Source: Micromonospora lupini
GTDB lineage: Bacteria; Actinomycetota; Actinomycetes; Mycobacteriales; Micromonosporaceae
Length of the DNA: 64,000 nt
Direction: 5' to 3'
Assembly (NCBI RefSeq): GCF_026342015.1
Contig: NZ_JAPENL010000002.1
Coordinates: 1,803,001 to 1,867,000, forward strand
The translations under genes and the position numbers were made by a program. Under the pieces are notes generated by a model. The model saw only the letters and a program-made list of their open reading frames with translations. It had not been told where the DNA came from and searched no databases. Positions 54,952 to 63,775 of the stretch are shown here, piece by piece (the stretch's first letter is position 1; each line of letters begins with the position of its first letter).

Positions 54952-57900
54952 TTAGTCGAGTGAGATGCAGGACACCCAGATGTCCGCGCCCCCGCCAGTA
55001 AAAGTGAACTGGTAACCACTGACCGACAGTGGCTGGATCAGCACCGGATTGACACCCGCCCCCGACAGTTGATAGCCGGTTCCGACAGCAATGTCGCCGG
55101 CCTGGCACCCGAAATCAACGGGAGTATCCGCGATCACCGTCAGCGGTCCCTGAATATAGGCGGCCTGGATTCCGGTGCCCGCCACTCCCTGCGCGCCCTG
55201 CGGACCCTGAGCGCCGGTGTCGCCTTGGGCGCCTTGGAAGCCCTGCGCGCCTTGAGCCCCCTGCGCGCCTTGAGCGCCCGTGCTGCCCTGCGTGCCCTGG
55301 AAGCCCTGTGCGCCGGTGTCGCCCTGTGCGCCTTGTGCGCCGGTGTTGCCCTGGTTGCCCTGGAAGCCTTGGGTTCCTTGGGCGCCGGTGCTGCCTTGGG
55401 CGCCTTGGGCGCCTTGAGTACCCGTGTTGCCCTGGGCTCCCTGTGCGCCTTGTGCGCCGGTGTCGCCTTGGCTGCCCTGGAAGCCTTGGGTTCCCTGTGC
55501 GCCGGTGTTGCCTTGGGCGCCTTGAGTACCCGTGTTGCCTTGGGTGCCTTGCGCTCCCTGTGCGCCGGTGTTGCCCTGGTTGCCCTGTGCGCCTTGTGCG
55601 CCGGTGTCGCCTTGGCTGCCCTGGAAGCCTTGGGTTCCCTGGGCTCCGGTGTCGCCTTGGGCGCCTTGAGTGCCCGTGTTGCCTTGGGTGCCTTGCGCTC
55701 CCTGCGCGCCGGTGTTGCCCTGGTTGCCCTGTGCGCCTTGTGCGCCGGTGTCGCCTTGGCTGCCCTGGAAGCCTTGCGCTCCCTGTGCGCCGGTGTCGCC
55801 TTGGCTGCCCTGGAAGCCTTGCGCTCCCTGCGCGCCGGTGTCGCCTTGGGCGCCTTGGGCACCTGTGTTGCCTTGGGCACCGGTGTTGCCCTGGGCGCCT
55901 TGAGTACCCGTGTTGCCCTGGTTGCCCTGTGCGCCTTGTGCGCCGGTGTCGCCTTGGCTGCCCTGGAAGCCTTGCGCTCCCTGCGCGCCGGTGTCGCCTT
56001 GCGCGCCTTGGGTGCCGGTGTTGCCCTGGGTGCCTTGCGCTCCCTGCGCGCCGGTGTTGCCCTGGAAGCCTTGGGTTCCCTGGGCTCCGGTGTCGCCTTG
56101 GGCGCCTTGGGCACCGGTGTCGCCCTGGTTACCCTGGTTGCCCTGGGCTCCCTGTGCGCCTTGTGCGCCGGTGTCGCCTTGGCTGCCCTGGAAGCCTTGA
56201 GCTCCCTGCGCGCCGGTGTTGCCCTGGAAGCCTTGAGTTCCCTGGGCTCCGGTGTCGCCTTGCGCGCCTTGAGCACCCGTGTTGCCTTGCGCGCCGGTGT
56301 TGCCCTGGAAGCCTTGAGTTCCCTGCGCGCCGGTGTTGCCTTGGGCGCCTTGGGTACCGGTGTCGCCCTGGTTACCCTGGTTGCCCTGGGCTCCCTGGGC
56401 TCCCTGGGCCCCCTGTGCGCCTTGTGCGCCGGTGTCGCCTTGGCTGCCCTGGAAGCCTTGCGCTCCCTGCGCGCCGGTGTTGCCCTGGAAGCCTTGAGTT
56501 CCCTGTGCGCCGGTGTCGCCTTGCGCGCCTTGAGCACCCGTGTTGCCTTGGGCGCCTTGCGCTCCCTGTGCGCCGGTGTCGCCCTGGTTGCCCTGGGCGC
56601 CTTGGGCGCCGGTGTTGCCCTGGGCTCCCTGTGCGCCTTGTGCGCCGGTGTCGCCTTGGCTGCCCTGGAAGCCTTGCGCTCCCTGCGCGCCGGTGTTGCC
56701 CTGGAAGCCTTGAGTTCCCTGTGCGCCGGTGTCGCCTTGGGCACCTTGGGCTCCAGTGCTGCCCTGGTTGCCCTGTGCGCCTTGTGCGCCGGTGTCGCCT
56801 TGGCTGCCCTGGAAGCCTTGCGCTCCCTGTGCGCCGGTGTCGCCCTGGTTGCCCTGTGCGCCTTGGGCGCCGGTGTTGCCCTGGGCTCCCTGTGCGCCTT
56901 GGGCTCCGGTGTTGCCCTGGGCTCCCTGTGCGCCTTGGGCTCCGGTGTTGCCCTGGTTGCCCTGTGCGCCTTGTGCGCCGGCGTCGCCTTGGCTGCCCTG
57001 GAAGCCTTGCGCTCCCTGTGCGCCCGTGTTGCCTTGGGCGCCTTGAGCACCCGTGTTGCCTTGGGCGCCTTGAGCACCCGTGTTGCCTTGGGCGCCTTGA
57101 GCACCCGTGTTGCCTTGGGCGCCTTGCGCTCCCTGCGCGCCGGTGTCGCCCTGGTTGCCCTGGGCGCCTTGGGCGCCGGTGTTGCCCTGGGCTCCTTGTG
57201 CGCCGGTGTCGCCTTGGCTGCCCTGGAAGCCTTGCGCTCCCTGTGCGCCGGTGTTGCCCTGGTTGCCCTGGGCGCCTTGGGCGCCGGTGTTGCCCTGGGC
57301 TCCTTGTGCGCCTTGTGCGCCGGTGTCGCCTTGCGCGCCTTGGGCACCGGTGTTGCCCTGGGTGCCTTGCGCTCCCTGCGCGCCGGTGTCGCCCTGGAAG
57401 CCTTGCGCTCCCTGGGCGCCTTGAGCACCCGTGTCGCCTTGGGCGCCTTGAGTACCCGTGTTGCCCTGTGCGCCTTGGTTGCCTTGTGCGCCGGTGTTGC
57501 CCTGGGCGCCTTGAGTTCCCTGCGCGCCGGTGTTGCCCTGGAAGCCTTGGGTTCCCTGGGCTCCGGTGTCGCCTTGCGGGCCTTGAGCACCCGTGTTGCC
57601 TTGGGCGCCTTGAGTGCCCGTGTTGCCCTGGTTGCCCTGGTTGCCCTGGGCTCCCTGTGCGCCTTGTGCGCCGGTGTCGCCTTGGCTGCCCTGGAAGCCT
57701 TGCGCTCCCTGCGCGCCGGTGTCGCCTTGCGCGCCTTGAGCGCCCGTGTTGCCTTGAGCGCCGGTGTTGCCCTGGGCTCCTTGAGCACCGGTGTTGCCCT
57801 GGAAGCCTTGAGCTCCCTGTGCGCCTTGAGTACCCGTGTTGCCCTGGGCGCCCTGCGCTCCCTGTGCTCCCTGTGCTCCCTGCGCGCCGGTGTTGCCCTG

Positions 57901-58569
57901 GAAGCCTTGCGCTCCCTGTGCGCCTTGAGCGCCGGTCTCGCCCTGCCCGCCCTGAGCACCCGTGTTGCCCTGGGTGCCCTGGGTACCTTGCGCCCCCTGC
58001 GCGCCGCTGTCGCCTTGTGCGCCGTTGTCTCCCTGGGCTCCCTGTGCCCCGGTGTCGCCCTGGGTGCCTTGGCTGCCTTGTGCCCCGGTGTCGCCTTGCG
58101 CGCCCTGGAAGCCTTGAGCGCCCGCGTCGCCTTGTGCGCCTTGAGCACCCGCGTCGCCTTGTGCGCCTTCAGCACCCGTTTCGCCCTGCGCGCCCTGGGG
58201 GCCCTGGGTGCCCTTTCCGCCGTGGGGGTGGCCCCGGTCCGGCTGCTTGCCCCCCTTGTCGTGCCCACCCCACGGGCCCTGCCAGCCTTGGGGACCGCAG
58301 TCCGGTGTGGTGCCGGGGGAGGGCTTCCACGAATCGTCAGATCCATCGTCGTCTCGGAAGGCAGTCGGCCAATACAACGGGAGCCCGCCGTACTGGCCGA
58401 CCGGTCCGGGCGTACCGATATGCATGCCCTGGGAGGACGATTCCGCTTCTTTGGGTGGTGCCGCGGCTGCGGGCCCACCCGTTATCCCGACCAACAGCAG
58501 GGCGGAACTCAATCCTGAGGCGGCGCGGCCATGCTTCAGCCCCCGCCGTAGCCGTCGGTCGTTGCTCAT
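54952..58569 (-). CDS. Large secreted collagen-like protein
   Basis: The 1,205-residue protein has a signal peptide (GLSSALLLVGITGGPAAAAP), a Trp/Gly-rich N-domain to about residue 117, about 340 Gly-X-Y triplets in which GAQ, GNT, GDT, GTQ and GFQ dominate and Pro is rare, and a C-terminal globular domain of about 65 residues with one pair of Cys (DFGCQAGDIAVGTGYQLSGA; VSCISLD). There is no LPXTG or other anchor. Gln and Thr at Y could be sites of modification. It should form trimeric rods, possibly hydrogen-bonded through Gln and stabilised by glycans, since Pro is scarce. Confidence 0.9.
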   Translation of the reverse strand: MSNDRRLRRGLKHGRAASGLSSALLLVGITGGPAAAAPPKEAESSSQGMHIGTPGPVGQYGGLPLYWPTAFRDDDGSDDSWKPSPGTTPDCGPQGWQGPWGGHDKGGKQPDRGHPHGGKGTQGPQGAQGETGAEGAQGDAGAQGAQGDAGAQGFQGAQGDTGAQGSQGTQGDTGAQGAQGDNGAQGDSGAQGAQGTQGTQGNTGAQGGQGETGAQGAQGAQGFQGNTGAQGAQGAQGAQGAQGNTGTQGAQGAQGFQGNTGAQGAQGNTGAQGNTGAQGAQGDTGAQGAQGFQGSQGDTGAQGAQGAQGNQGNQGNTGTQGAQGNTGAQGPQGDTGAQGTQGFQGNTGAQGTQGAQGNTGAQGNQGAQGNTGTQGAQGDTGAQGAQGAQGFQGDTGAQGAQGTQGNTGAQGAQGDTGAQGAQGAQGNTGAQGAQGNQGNTGAQGAQGFQGSQGDTGAQGAQGNTGAQGAQGNQGDTGAQGAQGAQGNTGAQGAQGNTGAQGAQGNTGAQGAQGNTGAQGAQGFQGSQGDAGAQGAQGNQGNTGAQGAQGAQGNTGAQGAQGAQGNTGAQGAQGNQGDTGAQGAQGFQGSQGDTGAQGAQGNQGSTGAQGAQGDTGAQGTQGFQGNTGAQGAQGFQGSQGDTGAQGAQGAQGNTGAQGAQGNQGDTGAQGAQGAQGNTGAQGAQGDTGAQGTQGFQGNTGAQGAQGFQGSQGDTGAQGAQGAQGAQGAQGNQGNQGDTGTQGAQGNTGAQGTQGFQGNTGAQGNTGAQGAQGDTGAQGTQGFQGNTGAQGAQGFQGSQGDTGAQGAQGAQGNQGNQGDTGAQGAQGDTGAQGTQGFQGNTGAQGAQGTQGNTGTQGAQGDTGAQGAQGFQGSQGDTGAQGAQGNQGNTGTQGAQGNTGAQGNTGAQGAQGDTGAQGAQGFQGSQGDTGAQGAQGFQGSQGDTGAQGAQGNQGNTGAQGAQGTQGNTGTQGAQGDTGAQGTQGFQGSQGDTGAQGAQGNQGNTGAQGAQGTQGNTGTQGAQGNTGAQGTQGFQGSQGDTGAQGAQGAQGNTGTQGAQGAQGSTGAQGTQGFQGNQGNTGAQGAQGDTGAQGFQGTQGSTGAQGAQGAQGAQGFQGAQGDTGAQGPQGAQGVAGTGIQAAYIQGPLTVIADTPVDFGCQAGDIAVGTGYQLSGAGVNPVLIQPLSVSGYQFTFTGGGADIWVSCISLD
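55170..58220 (-). repeat. Collagen Gly-X-Y repeat tract
   Basis: About 3 kb of 9-base-periodic DNA encodes the triplet repeats. Higher-order blocks of 45-60 bases recur many times almost unchanged, for instance the block encoding GAQGFQGSQGDTGAQGAQG. Such DNA is prone to slippage and to assembly error, so the length may differ between isolates. Confidence 0.9.
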
Positions 58570-59206
58570 GACCCCTCCAGGGCCGCCCCAGATACACCCA
58601 GAGCTACCTACTCGTGACGTACGGTTGCCGGCGAGTTGCAGAGTAAGCGACGGATGAGGCGAGCAGGGTCGTTATGCGGCATTTGAGCAGGTATGTAGCG
58701 CATGCAGGCGCCCTGGGGTCTGCGTCCGGTAGGTGCGGCGCCCTCGCAGGGCCTCTGACGCCAGGTGCCGGGGTTGCGCGGGGCACGTGGAGCGCGACTT
58801 TGAGCGAGCGACGACTCGCCTGTTGCCCATGCGGTGCTAGTAGAGCTTTGTGGTGATTTAGCTAAATTTGAGGCAGATGAGCGGTTAGCCTCGTCAACAC
58901 TATGGACGAGGTTGAGCTACGCAGTCGGCGTCATGATCTGGCTGACTCCGTGCCGGTCGCCTCCACCGTGTGCACGACCATGCCTTTCACGCTGGCGCCG
59001 ACGACACCTGCGTCTCTCCGCCGCGTCCGGGCTTCTTTTCGGGCGCCCAACTGGAAAAGGTCGATCCGCCCGATCCTCAACGCGCACTGCAGCGAACAGT
59101 GCGGGGGCCCACCGGTGGCGGAGCGGGTCGAGGCGAATTCGGCGACCGGATCGCCGCTCGGAGTACCGCACCCCGCCGCCGCTGGGCTCACGAAGAAGGT
59201 TGAGAG
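58570..59206. other. Long gene-poor region upstream of the collagen gene
   Basis: No supported gene; short frames on both strands are Arg/Pro-rich or lack ribosome binding sites. A 120-codon plus-strand frame from 58902 is possible but unlike any known family. The region includes an AT palindrome at 58856 and a hairpin CCTCGTC/GACGAGG at 58889-58911, and should hold the collagen gene promoter. Confidence 0.4.
58856..58867. promoter_or_regulatory. AT-rich 12-bp perfect palindrome
   Basis: ATTTAGCTAAAT is self-complementary and stands out in GC-rich DNA. It lies about 290 bases upstream of the collagen start and 35 bases before an ATG at 58902. A regulator site is likely but unassigned. Confidence 0.4.
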
Positions 59207-59737
59207 ATGTGTGATCCGCCATTCGCGAAAGTCTTCCTCCCCGCCGCTCCCGGACGCGGGCTGACGCTGTCGGCCGCGCCCCTCGCCGGGGCGACCCGAG
59301 CGGCCGGACGTGACGTCGTGTCCGCGCTCACCGCCTTCGTCGCCGGCACCGCGGCCGACAGTGGCCCGTCCAACCTGGACGCTTTCCCGGCCGGTGACCT
59401 CGGGGTGGCCCTCCTGTTCGCCCGTGGAGGACGGCCGCCGACGGACGGCGGATCCGGTCCGACAGCGGCGGCGTGGCACCGCGGCGTACCCGAGCGCGTC
59501 CGGTCGGAGGCCGCCGACGCCCCGCTGATCGCCGCGCAGGTCGTCCGCGGCAAGGCGGAGCTGCCCCTCGCGCCGGCCACGCGTGACAGCGCGACGTTCC
59601 ACCAGGCCGGGCAGCGCCTGCTCAGCGAACCCGCCTTCGCTGAGGCCGCCGGCACGGTGACCCGGGAGATGGTGGCCCGACCCAGTCCGGTGGCCGTGTT
59701 CGACCGCCAGGCCACGGACGACACGGCGTCCCGATGA
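59207..59737 (+). pseudogene. Internally deleted GT1 (macrolide-type) glycosyltransferase-like gene
   Basis: The 176-residue frame starts KVFLPAAPGRGLTLSAAPLA then GATRAAGRDVV, like the N-terminal Rossmann cap of GT1 enzymes, and ends LPLAPATRDSATFHQAGQRL then LSEPAFAEAAGTVTREM and ARPSPVAVFD, like their C-terminal helix. The nucleotide-sugar binding core between is missing, as family members are near 400 residues. It is probably a relic, though it retains an open frame and overlaps the rmlD start by 4 bases. Confidence 0.55.
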
Positions 59738-60720
59738 TCCGCTGGCTCGTCACCGGTGCCGGCGGCATGCTGGGGCGCGACATCGTCGAGGTGTTACGCG
59801 CCCGACCCGGCACGGTGGTCACCGCCGCCGCTCACGACGACCTCGACATCACCGATGCGGCGGCCGTCGCCCGGGCCGTCCCGGGTTACGACATTCTGGT
59901 GAACGCCGCAGCCTGGACCGACGTGGACGGTGCGGAGACGGCCGAGGAACTCGCCACGGAGGTCAACGGTCACGGCGTGCGACACCTGGCTGGCGCCTGC
60001 GCCGACCACGGCGTGCGCCTGATTCACGTATCCAGCGACTACGTGTTGGCCGGGGACGGGAGGGCGCCGCTGGACGAGGCGGCTCCGCCGGCACCCGTCA
60101 ACGCGTACGGGCGCAGCAAACTCGTCGGTGAGCGGGCGGTGCGCGCCATCCTGCCGCACGCCGGTTACGTGGTGCGTACGGCATGGCTCTACGGCGACCA
60201 CGGCCCCAACTTCGTGGCGACCATGCTCCTGCTCGCGGCGAACCGGCCCGACGTGCAGGTGGTGGCCGATCAGCACGGGCAGCCGACGTGGTCGGCGATG
60301 CTCGCCGAGGGGATCGCCAGCCTCGGCGACGCCGCCCACGCCGGCCAAGTCACCGCCGGGATCTACCACGGCGTCGCCGGAGGGCGCACCACCTGGTACG
60401 GCCTGGCCCGCGCCGTTTACGAGGAATGCGGCCTGGACCCGGACCGCGTCCGGCCGACCACCACCGACCGGTTCCCGCGACTGGCGCGCCGGCCGGCGTT
60501 CAGCGTGCTCACACGCCGACTGTGGGCGGAAGCCGGCCTGGAGCTGATGGACGACTGGCGCACCCAGCTTCGTGCAGCTCTGCGTAGCCCCGGACTGGCC
60601 AAACTGGCCGAGGCTGCGCGGACGGTCCCGACGGGTGCCGCGCGACCCCGCACGAGCATCGCGCCCGGCGCGTGGTCGAAGACGCCATCCGCGGAGCGTG
60701 TGAGCCGCGCCCCTGCGTGA
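59734..60720 (+). CDS. rmlD: dTDP-4-dehydrorhamnose reductase-like protein
   Basis: The 328-residue SDR enzyme has the NAD(P) motif VTGAGGMLGRDIVEVL, the YxxxK site in YGRSKLVGER, HVSSDYVLAGDG and TAWLYGDHGPNF, typical of RmlD, which reduces dTDP-4-keto-sugar to dTDP-L-rhamnose. An additional C-terminal tail of about 35 residues is Pro/Arg-rich. No rmlA, B or C is in the window. ATG overlaps the preceding relic. Confidence 0.88.
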   Translation: MIRWLVTGAGGMLGRDIVEVLRARPGTVVTAAAHDDLDITDAAAVARAVPGYDILVNAAAWTDVDGAETAEELATEVNGHGVRHLAGACADHGVRLIHVSSDYVLAGDGRAPLDEAAPPAPVNAYGRSKLVGERAVRAILPHAGYVVRTAWLYGDHGPNFVATMLLLAANRPDVQVVADQHGQPTWSAMLAEGIASLGDAAHAGQVTAGIYHGVAGGRTTWYGLARAVYEECGLDPDRVRPTTTDRFPRLARRPAFSVLTRRLWAEAGLELMDDWRTQLRAALRSPGLAKLAEAARTVPTGAARPRTSIAPGAWSKTPSAERVSRAPA

Positions 60721-60816
60721 CCTCAGTGCCTACTCGTCGGCTGCCTGGTCGGAGACCCGGCCGGGAGTCGTCCGGCGGTTCCGTCGGTTGGTCGGCCTGA
60801 CCACGACGGATCGATG

Positions 60817-61434
60817 TCAGACGTAGATCTTCTTGGCGTACTCCGGGCCGTAGTGCCTCTCCAGGTCCTCCAGGCTCTCGGAGGGCGCCTCGACCTCCTT
60901 GATCAGGCGGGCGCGGGACGGCAGCGCGTCGGGCTGCCAGGTCTCCGGCTGCCACAGCGCGGACCGCAGGAACGCCTTCGCGCAGTGGTAGAAGATCTGC
61001 TCGATCTCCACCACCACGGCGAGCACCGGCCGGTGCCCCTTGACCACCATGTCGTCGAACCAGGGGGCGTCGCGTACCAGGCGGGCCCGTCCGTTGATGC
61101 GCAGCGTGTCGGTGCGACCGGGGATCAGGAAGAGCAGCCCGACGTGCGGGTTGTCGAGGATGTTGCGGTAGCCGTCGGCCCGCTTGTTGCCCGGCCGTTC
61201 CGGGAGCGCGATCGTCGTGTCGTCAAGCACCAGCGCGAACCCGGCCGGGTCGCCCTTGGGTGAGACGTCGCAGGTGCCGTCGGCGCCGGCCGTCGCCATC
61301 AGGCAGAACGGCGCGGCGGCGAGCCACTGTCGGTCCCGCTCGTGCAGGCGGGCGCGTTCCTTGTTCGCCGCGCGCACGCCCGGCGTGCCGAGCAGCTCGC
61401 GTAGTTCCTCGTGCGAGGTGATCTCCACCGTCAC
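60817..61434 (-). CDS. Pyridoxamine-5'-phosphate-oxidase-family flavin-binding-like protein
   Basis: The 206-residue protein has the split-barrel pattern: FCLMATAGADGTCDVSPKGD, RADGYRNILDNPHVGLLFLI and RINGRARLV, as in the MSMEG_1061/PNPOx-like group that binds FMN or F420. The GTG at 61434 has GGGGAGG about 6 bases upstream. It is convergent with rmlD and divergent from the DUF2231 gene. Confidence 0.85.
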   Translation of the reverse strand: MTVEITSHEELRELLGTPGVRAANKERARLHERDRQWLAAAPFCLMATAGADGTCDVSPKGDPAGFALVLDDTTIALPERPGNKRADGYRNILDNPHVGLLFLIPGRTDTLRINGRARLVRDAPWFDDMVVKGHRPVLAVVVEIEQIFYHCAKAFLRSALWQPETWQPDALPSRARLIKEVEAPSESLEDLERHYGPEYAKKIYV

Positions 61435-61598
61435 GTGATCCTCCCCCAGCCGTTGACCCGGGTGGCGGCGCCACCGTCGCCAGCCTAGGCCCGCGTGGCC
61501 AGCGCGAGGTTTGCCCACGGTCGCCGGGGGTACGGCCTCCTCCGACGCGCCCGCCGCACGTACCGTCCGCAGGAACGCCGACAAGTGGAGGCCGGGAG

Positions 61599-62105
61599 AT
61601 GGAGAGCCGACTCAAGGTGCTGGGTCACCCAGTCCATCCGATGCTGGTCATGTTCCCGGTCGCGCTGCTGGTCACCGCCGTGCTGTTCGACATCGTCGAC
61701 ACGGTCGGCGGGCCCGACTTCCTCGCCGAGGTCGCGTACTGGAACATCACCGTCGGCCTGGTCGGCGGCCTGCTCGCCGCGGTGGCCGGCTCGTTCGACC
61801 TCCTGGCGATTCCGACCGGCACCCGCGCGAAGCGGGTGGGTCTGCTGCACGCGGGCGCCAACATCGCGGTGATCCTGCTCTTCGCCGCGGTGTGGGCGGT
61901 CCGACTCAACGCCGACTCGCGGGCCGCCGGTGGGTCGTTGATCGCCATCGAGGTGGTCGCGGTGGCGATCCTCGGCATCAGCGCCTGGCTCGGCGGCGAG
62001 CTGGTCGACCGGCTCGGCGTGGGCGTCGACCGCGACGCCGGTCTGGACGCGCCCAGCTCACTGCGGCCCACAACGGCCAACCAGCGGATCGGAGACGTGC
62101 GATGA
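61599..62105 (+). CDS. DUF2231 membrane protein
   Basis: The 168-residue protein starts MESRLKVLGHPVHPMLVMFP, the His-Pro-His-Pro start that marks DUF2231, with four membrane helices (LVTAVLFDIVDTVGG, VGLVGGLLAAVAGSFDLLAI, NIAVILLFAAVWAVRL, IAIEVVAVAILGISAW). Function unknown; other members are often near cytochrome or stress genes. It overlaps the Hsp20 gene by 4 bases. Confidence 0.9.
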   Translation: MESRLKVLGHPVHPMLVMFPVALLVTAVLFDIVDTVGGPDFLAEVAYWNITVGLVGGLLAAVAGSFDLLAIPTGTRAKRVGLLHAGANIAVILLFAAVWAVRLNADSRAAGGSLIAIEVVAVAILGISAWLGGELVDRLGVGVDRDAGLDAPSSLRPTTANQRIGDVR

Positions 62106-62653
62106 GCGAGCAGCAGCAGGCCGGCGGTTCCGGCCGTGGTTGGCGTGGTCGGCAGCAGGGCTGGGACCCGATGGGCGAGTTGCAGTCGTTGCGCGCCGAG
62201 CTGAGCCGGCTGGTCGGCGGCCGGGCCGGGTCCTCCGACGTCGAGTTGACCGAGACCGCGGACGGCTGGCAGGTCGTCGTCCGGCTGCCCGGCGTCGCGC
62301 CGGAGGAGGTGGCCGTCGAGCTGGACGACCGCGAGCTGTGCGTGCGCGCCCGCTCCGAGGCGGAGGTCAACGCCGAGCAGGGCATTCCCGGGGGTTTCGA
62401 GACCCGCGGTTTCGAGTACCGCATCGACCTGCCGTCCCGCGTCGACCCGGAGGGCATCGACGCGGTGATGGACCACGGGCTGCTGCGGGTCCGCCTGCCC
62501 CGGGCGGCGCGGCCCACGGCGCGCACCATCACCGTCGGCCGCACCGGGCCGCGCTCGGGCGGCCTCTCCGGGGGTACGCCGACACCGGTCGATCCCGCTG
62601 CGGACCGGGAGCTGCACCACCCGGACACCGTCGGCGAGATGGACCGGCCGTAG
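62102..62653 (+). CDS. Hsp20/alpha-crystallin-family small heat shock protein
   Basis: The 183-residue chaperone has a Gly/Gln-rich N-terminal part, an alpha-crystallin domain at about 48-145 (VVVRLPGVAPEEVAVELDDR; FEYRIDLPSRVDPEGIDAVM; GLLRVRLPRAARP) and a flexible tail. The G-x-L-x-V/L motif (HGLLRVRLP) ends the domain. It should hold unfolding proteins. It is coupled to the DUF2231 gene. Confidence 0.92.
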   Translation: MSEQQQAGGSGRGWRGRQQGWDPMGELQSLRAELSRLVGGRAGSSDVELTETADGWQVVVRLPGVAPEEVAVELDDRELCVRARSEAEVNAEQGIPGGFETRGFEYRIDLPSRVDPEGIDAVMDHGLLRVRLPRAARPTARTITVGRTGPRSGGLSGGTPTPVDPAADRELHHPDTVGEMDRP

Positions 62654-62661
62654 CGGACCGC

Positions 62662-63768
62662 GTGGTCACCCCGTCCCTGCTCGGCCCGACGGCCGGGCGG
62701 GTCGAAGACGTGCGACGGATCGCGGTGCTGCGTGCCAACGCCCTCGGCGACTTCATCTTCGTTCTGCCGGCGTTGGACGCGCTGCGTGCCGCGTACCCCT
62801 CGGCGGAGATCGTGCTGCTCGGTGCGCCGTGGCACGCGAAGCTCTGGCGCGACCGGCCCGGCCCGGTGGACCGGGTGCTTGTGGTGCCGCCGGGCCCCGG
62901 CATCCGGGAGCCGGAGGCGGATGAGCCGGCGTCCACGATGGACGACTTCGTGGCGGCGGCCAGCCGCGAGGGTTTCGACCTGGCGGTCCAGGCCCATGGC
63001 GGTGGCGCCAACTCCAACCCGTTGATCAGCCGCCTCGGCGCCCGGGTGACGGCGGGTCTGCGCGCCGAGGACGCGCCGCCGCTGGACCGGTGGGTCCGCT
63101 ACGTGTACTACCAGCACGAGGTGATCCGCTATCTGGAGGTGGTGGCCCTGGTCGGCGCCCCGGCGACCACGATCGTGCCGACGCTTGCGGTCACCAACGC
63201 CGACCGGGCCGAGGCGGAGAAGGTGCTCGGCCCGCCGACCCGCCCCCGGGTGGCGCTGCACCCCGGCGCCAGCGACACCCGACGTCGCTGGCCTGCCGAG
63301 CGGTTCGCCGAGGTGGCCCGTGCGCTGCACGGCGACGGGTACGAGGTGCTGGTCACCGGTACGCCCTCGGAGCGGGAGGTGGTGGACCAGGTGGTCGTGG
63401 CGGCGGGGGTGCCGGTCCGGCCGCAGGTGGGCACGCTCAGCCTCGGTGGGCTGGCCGGTTGCTACGCCGACTGCGCGCTGGTGATCTCCAACGACACCGG
63501 CCCGCTGCACCTGGCCGCCGCGGTGGGCGCGCCGACGGTGGGCATCTTCTGGGTCGGCAACCTGATCAACACGGCGAACCCGCTGCGGGGCCGGCACCGG
63601 CCGATCAGCTCCTGGACGGTGCACTGCCCGGTCTGCGGGGTGGACTGCACGCCGGGCATCTACCCGCACCGGCCCGGCGACGGCGAGTGCCCGCACCGCG
63701 ACTCGTTCGTCGCCGACGTGCCGACGGCCGAGGTGCTGGAGGCAGCCCGCGAGCTGCTCAGCCCGTAG
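62662..63768 (+). CDS. Family 9 glycosyltransferase (heptosyltransferase-like)
   Basis: The 368-residue protein has the GT9 start IAVLRANALGDFIFVLPALD and the donor site VISNDTGPLHLAAAVGAPTV at about 275-294, followed by a Cys-rich segment HCPVCGVDCTPGIYPHRPGD that may bind a metal. Actinomycetes lack LPS, so it likely acts on another surface glycan. The GTG at 62662 lies 8 bases after the Hsp20 stop. Confidence 0.88.
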   Translation: MVTPSLLGPTAGRVEDVRRIAVLRANALGDFIFVLPALDALRAAYPSAEIVLLGAPWHAKLWRDRPGPVDRVLVVPPGPGIREPEADEPASTMDDFVAAASREGFDLAVQAHGGGANSNPLISRLGARVTAGLRAEDAPPLDRWVRYVYYQHEVIRYLEVVALVGAPATTIVPTLAVTNADRAEAEKVLGPPTRPRVALHPGASDTRRRWPAERFAEVARALHGDGYEVLVTGTPSEREVVDQVVVAAGVPVRPQVGTLSLGGLAGCYADCALVISNDTGPLHLAAAVGAPTVGIFWVGNLINTANPLRGRHRPISSWTVHCPVCGVDCTPGIYPHRPGDGECPHRDSFVADVPTAEVLEAARELLSP

Positions 63769-63775
63769 TCGGCGC

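Noticed and set aside
55170..58220. CRISPR-like regularly repeated DNA
   Set aside because: Repeats are in frame, contiguous and without unique spacers, and encode collagen triplets; no cas gene is present.
55069..58518. Very long open frames on the plus strand opposite the collagen gene
   Set aside because: They are by-products of the 9-base collagen repeat: translations are Leu/Ala/Arg monotony with no start signals, while the minus strand has signal peptide, Gly-X-Y register and a globular end.
58902..59264. Possible 120-codon gene from the ATG at 58902
   Set aside because: No ribosome binding site, no family likeness, and it runs into the relic at 59207 in another frame; kept only as a possibility in the intergenic entry.
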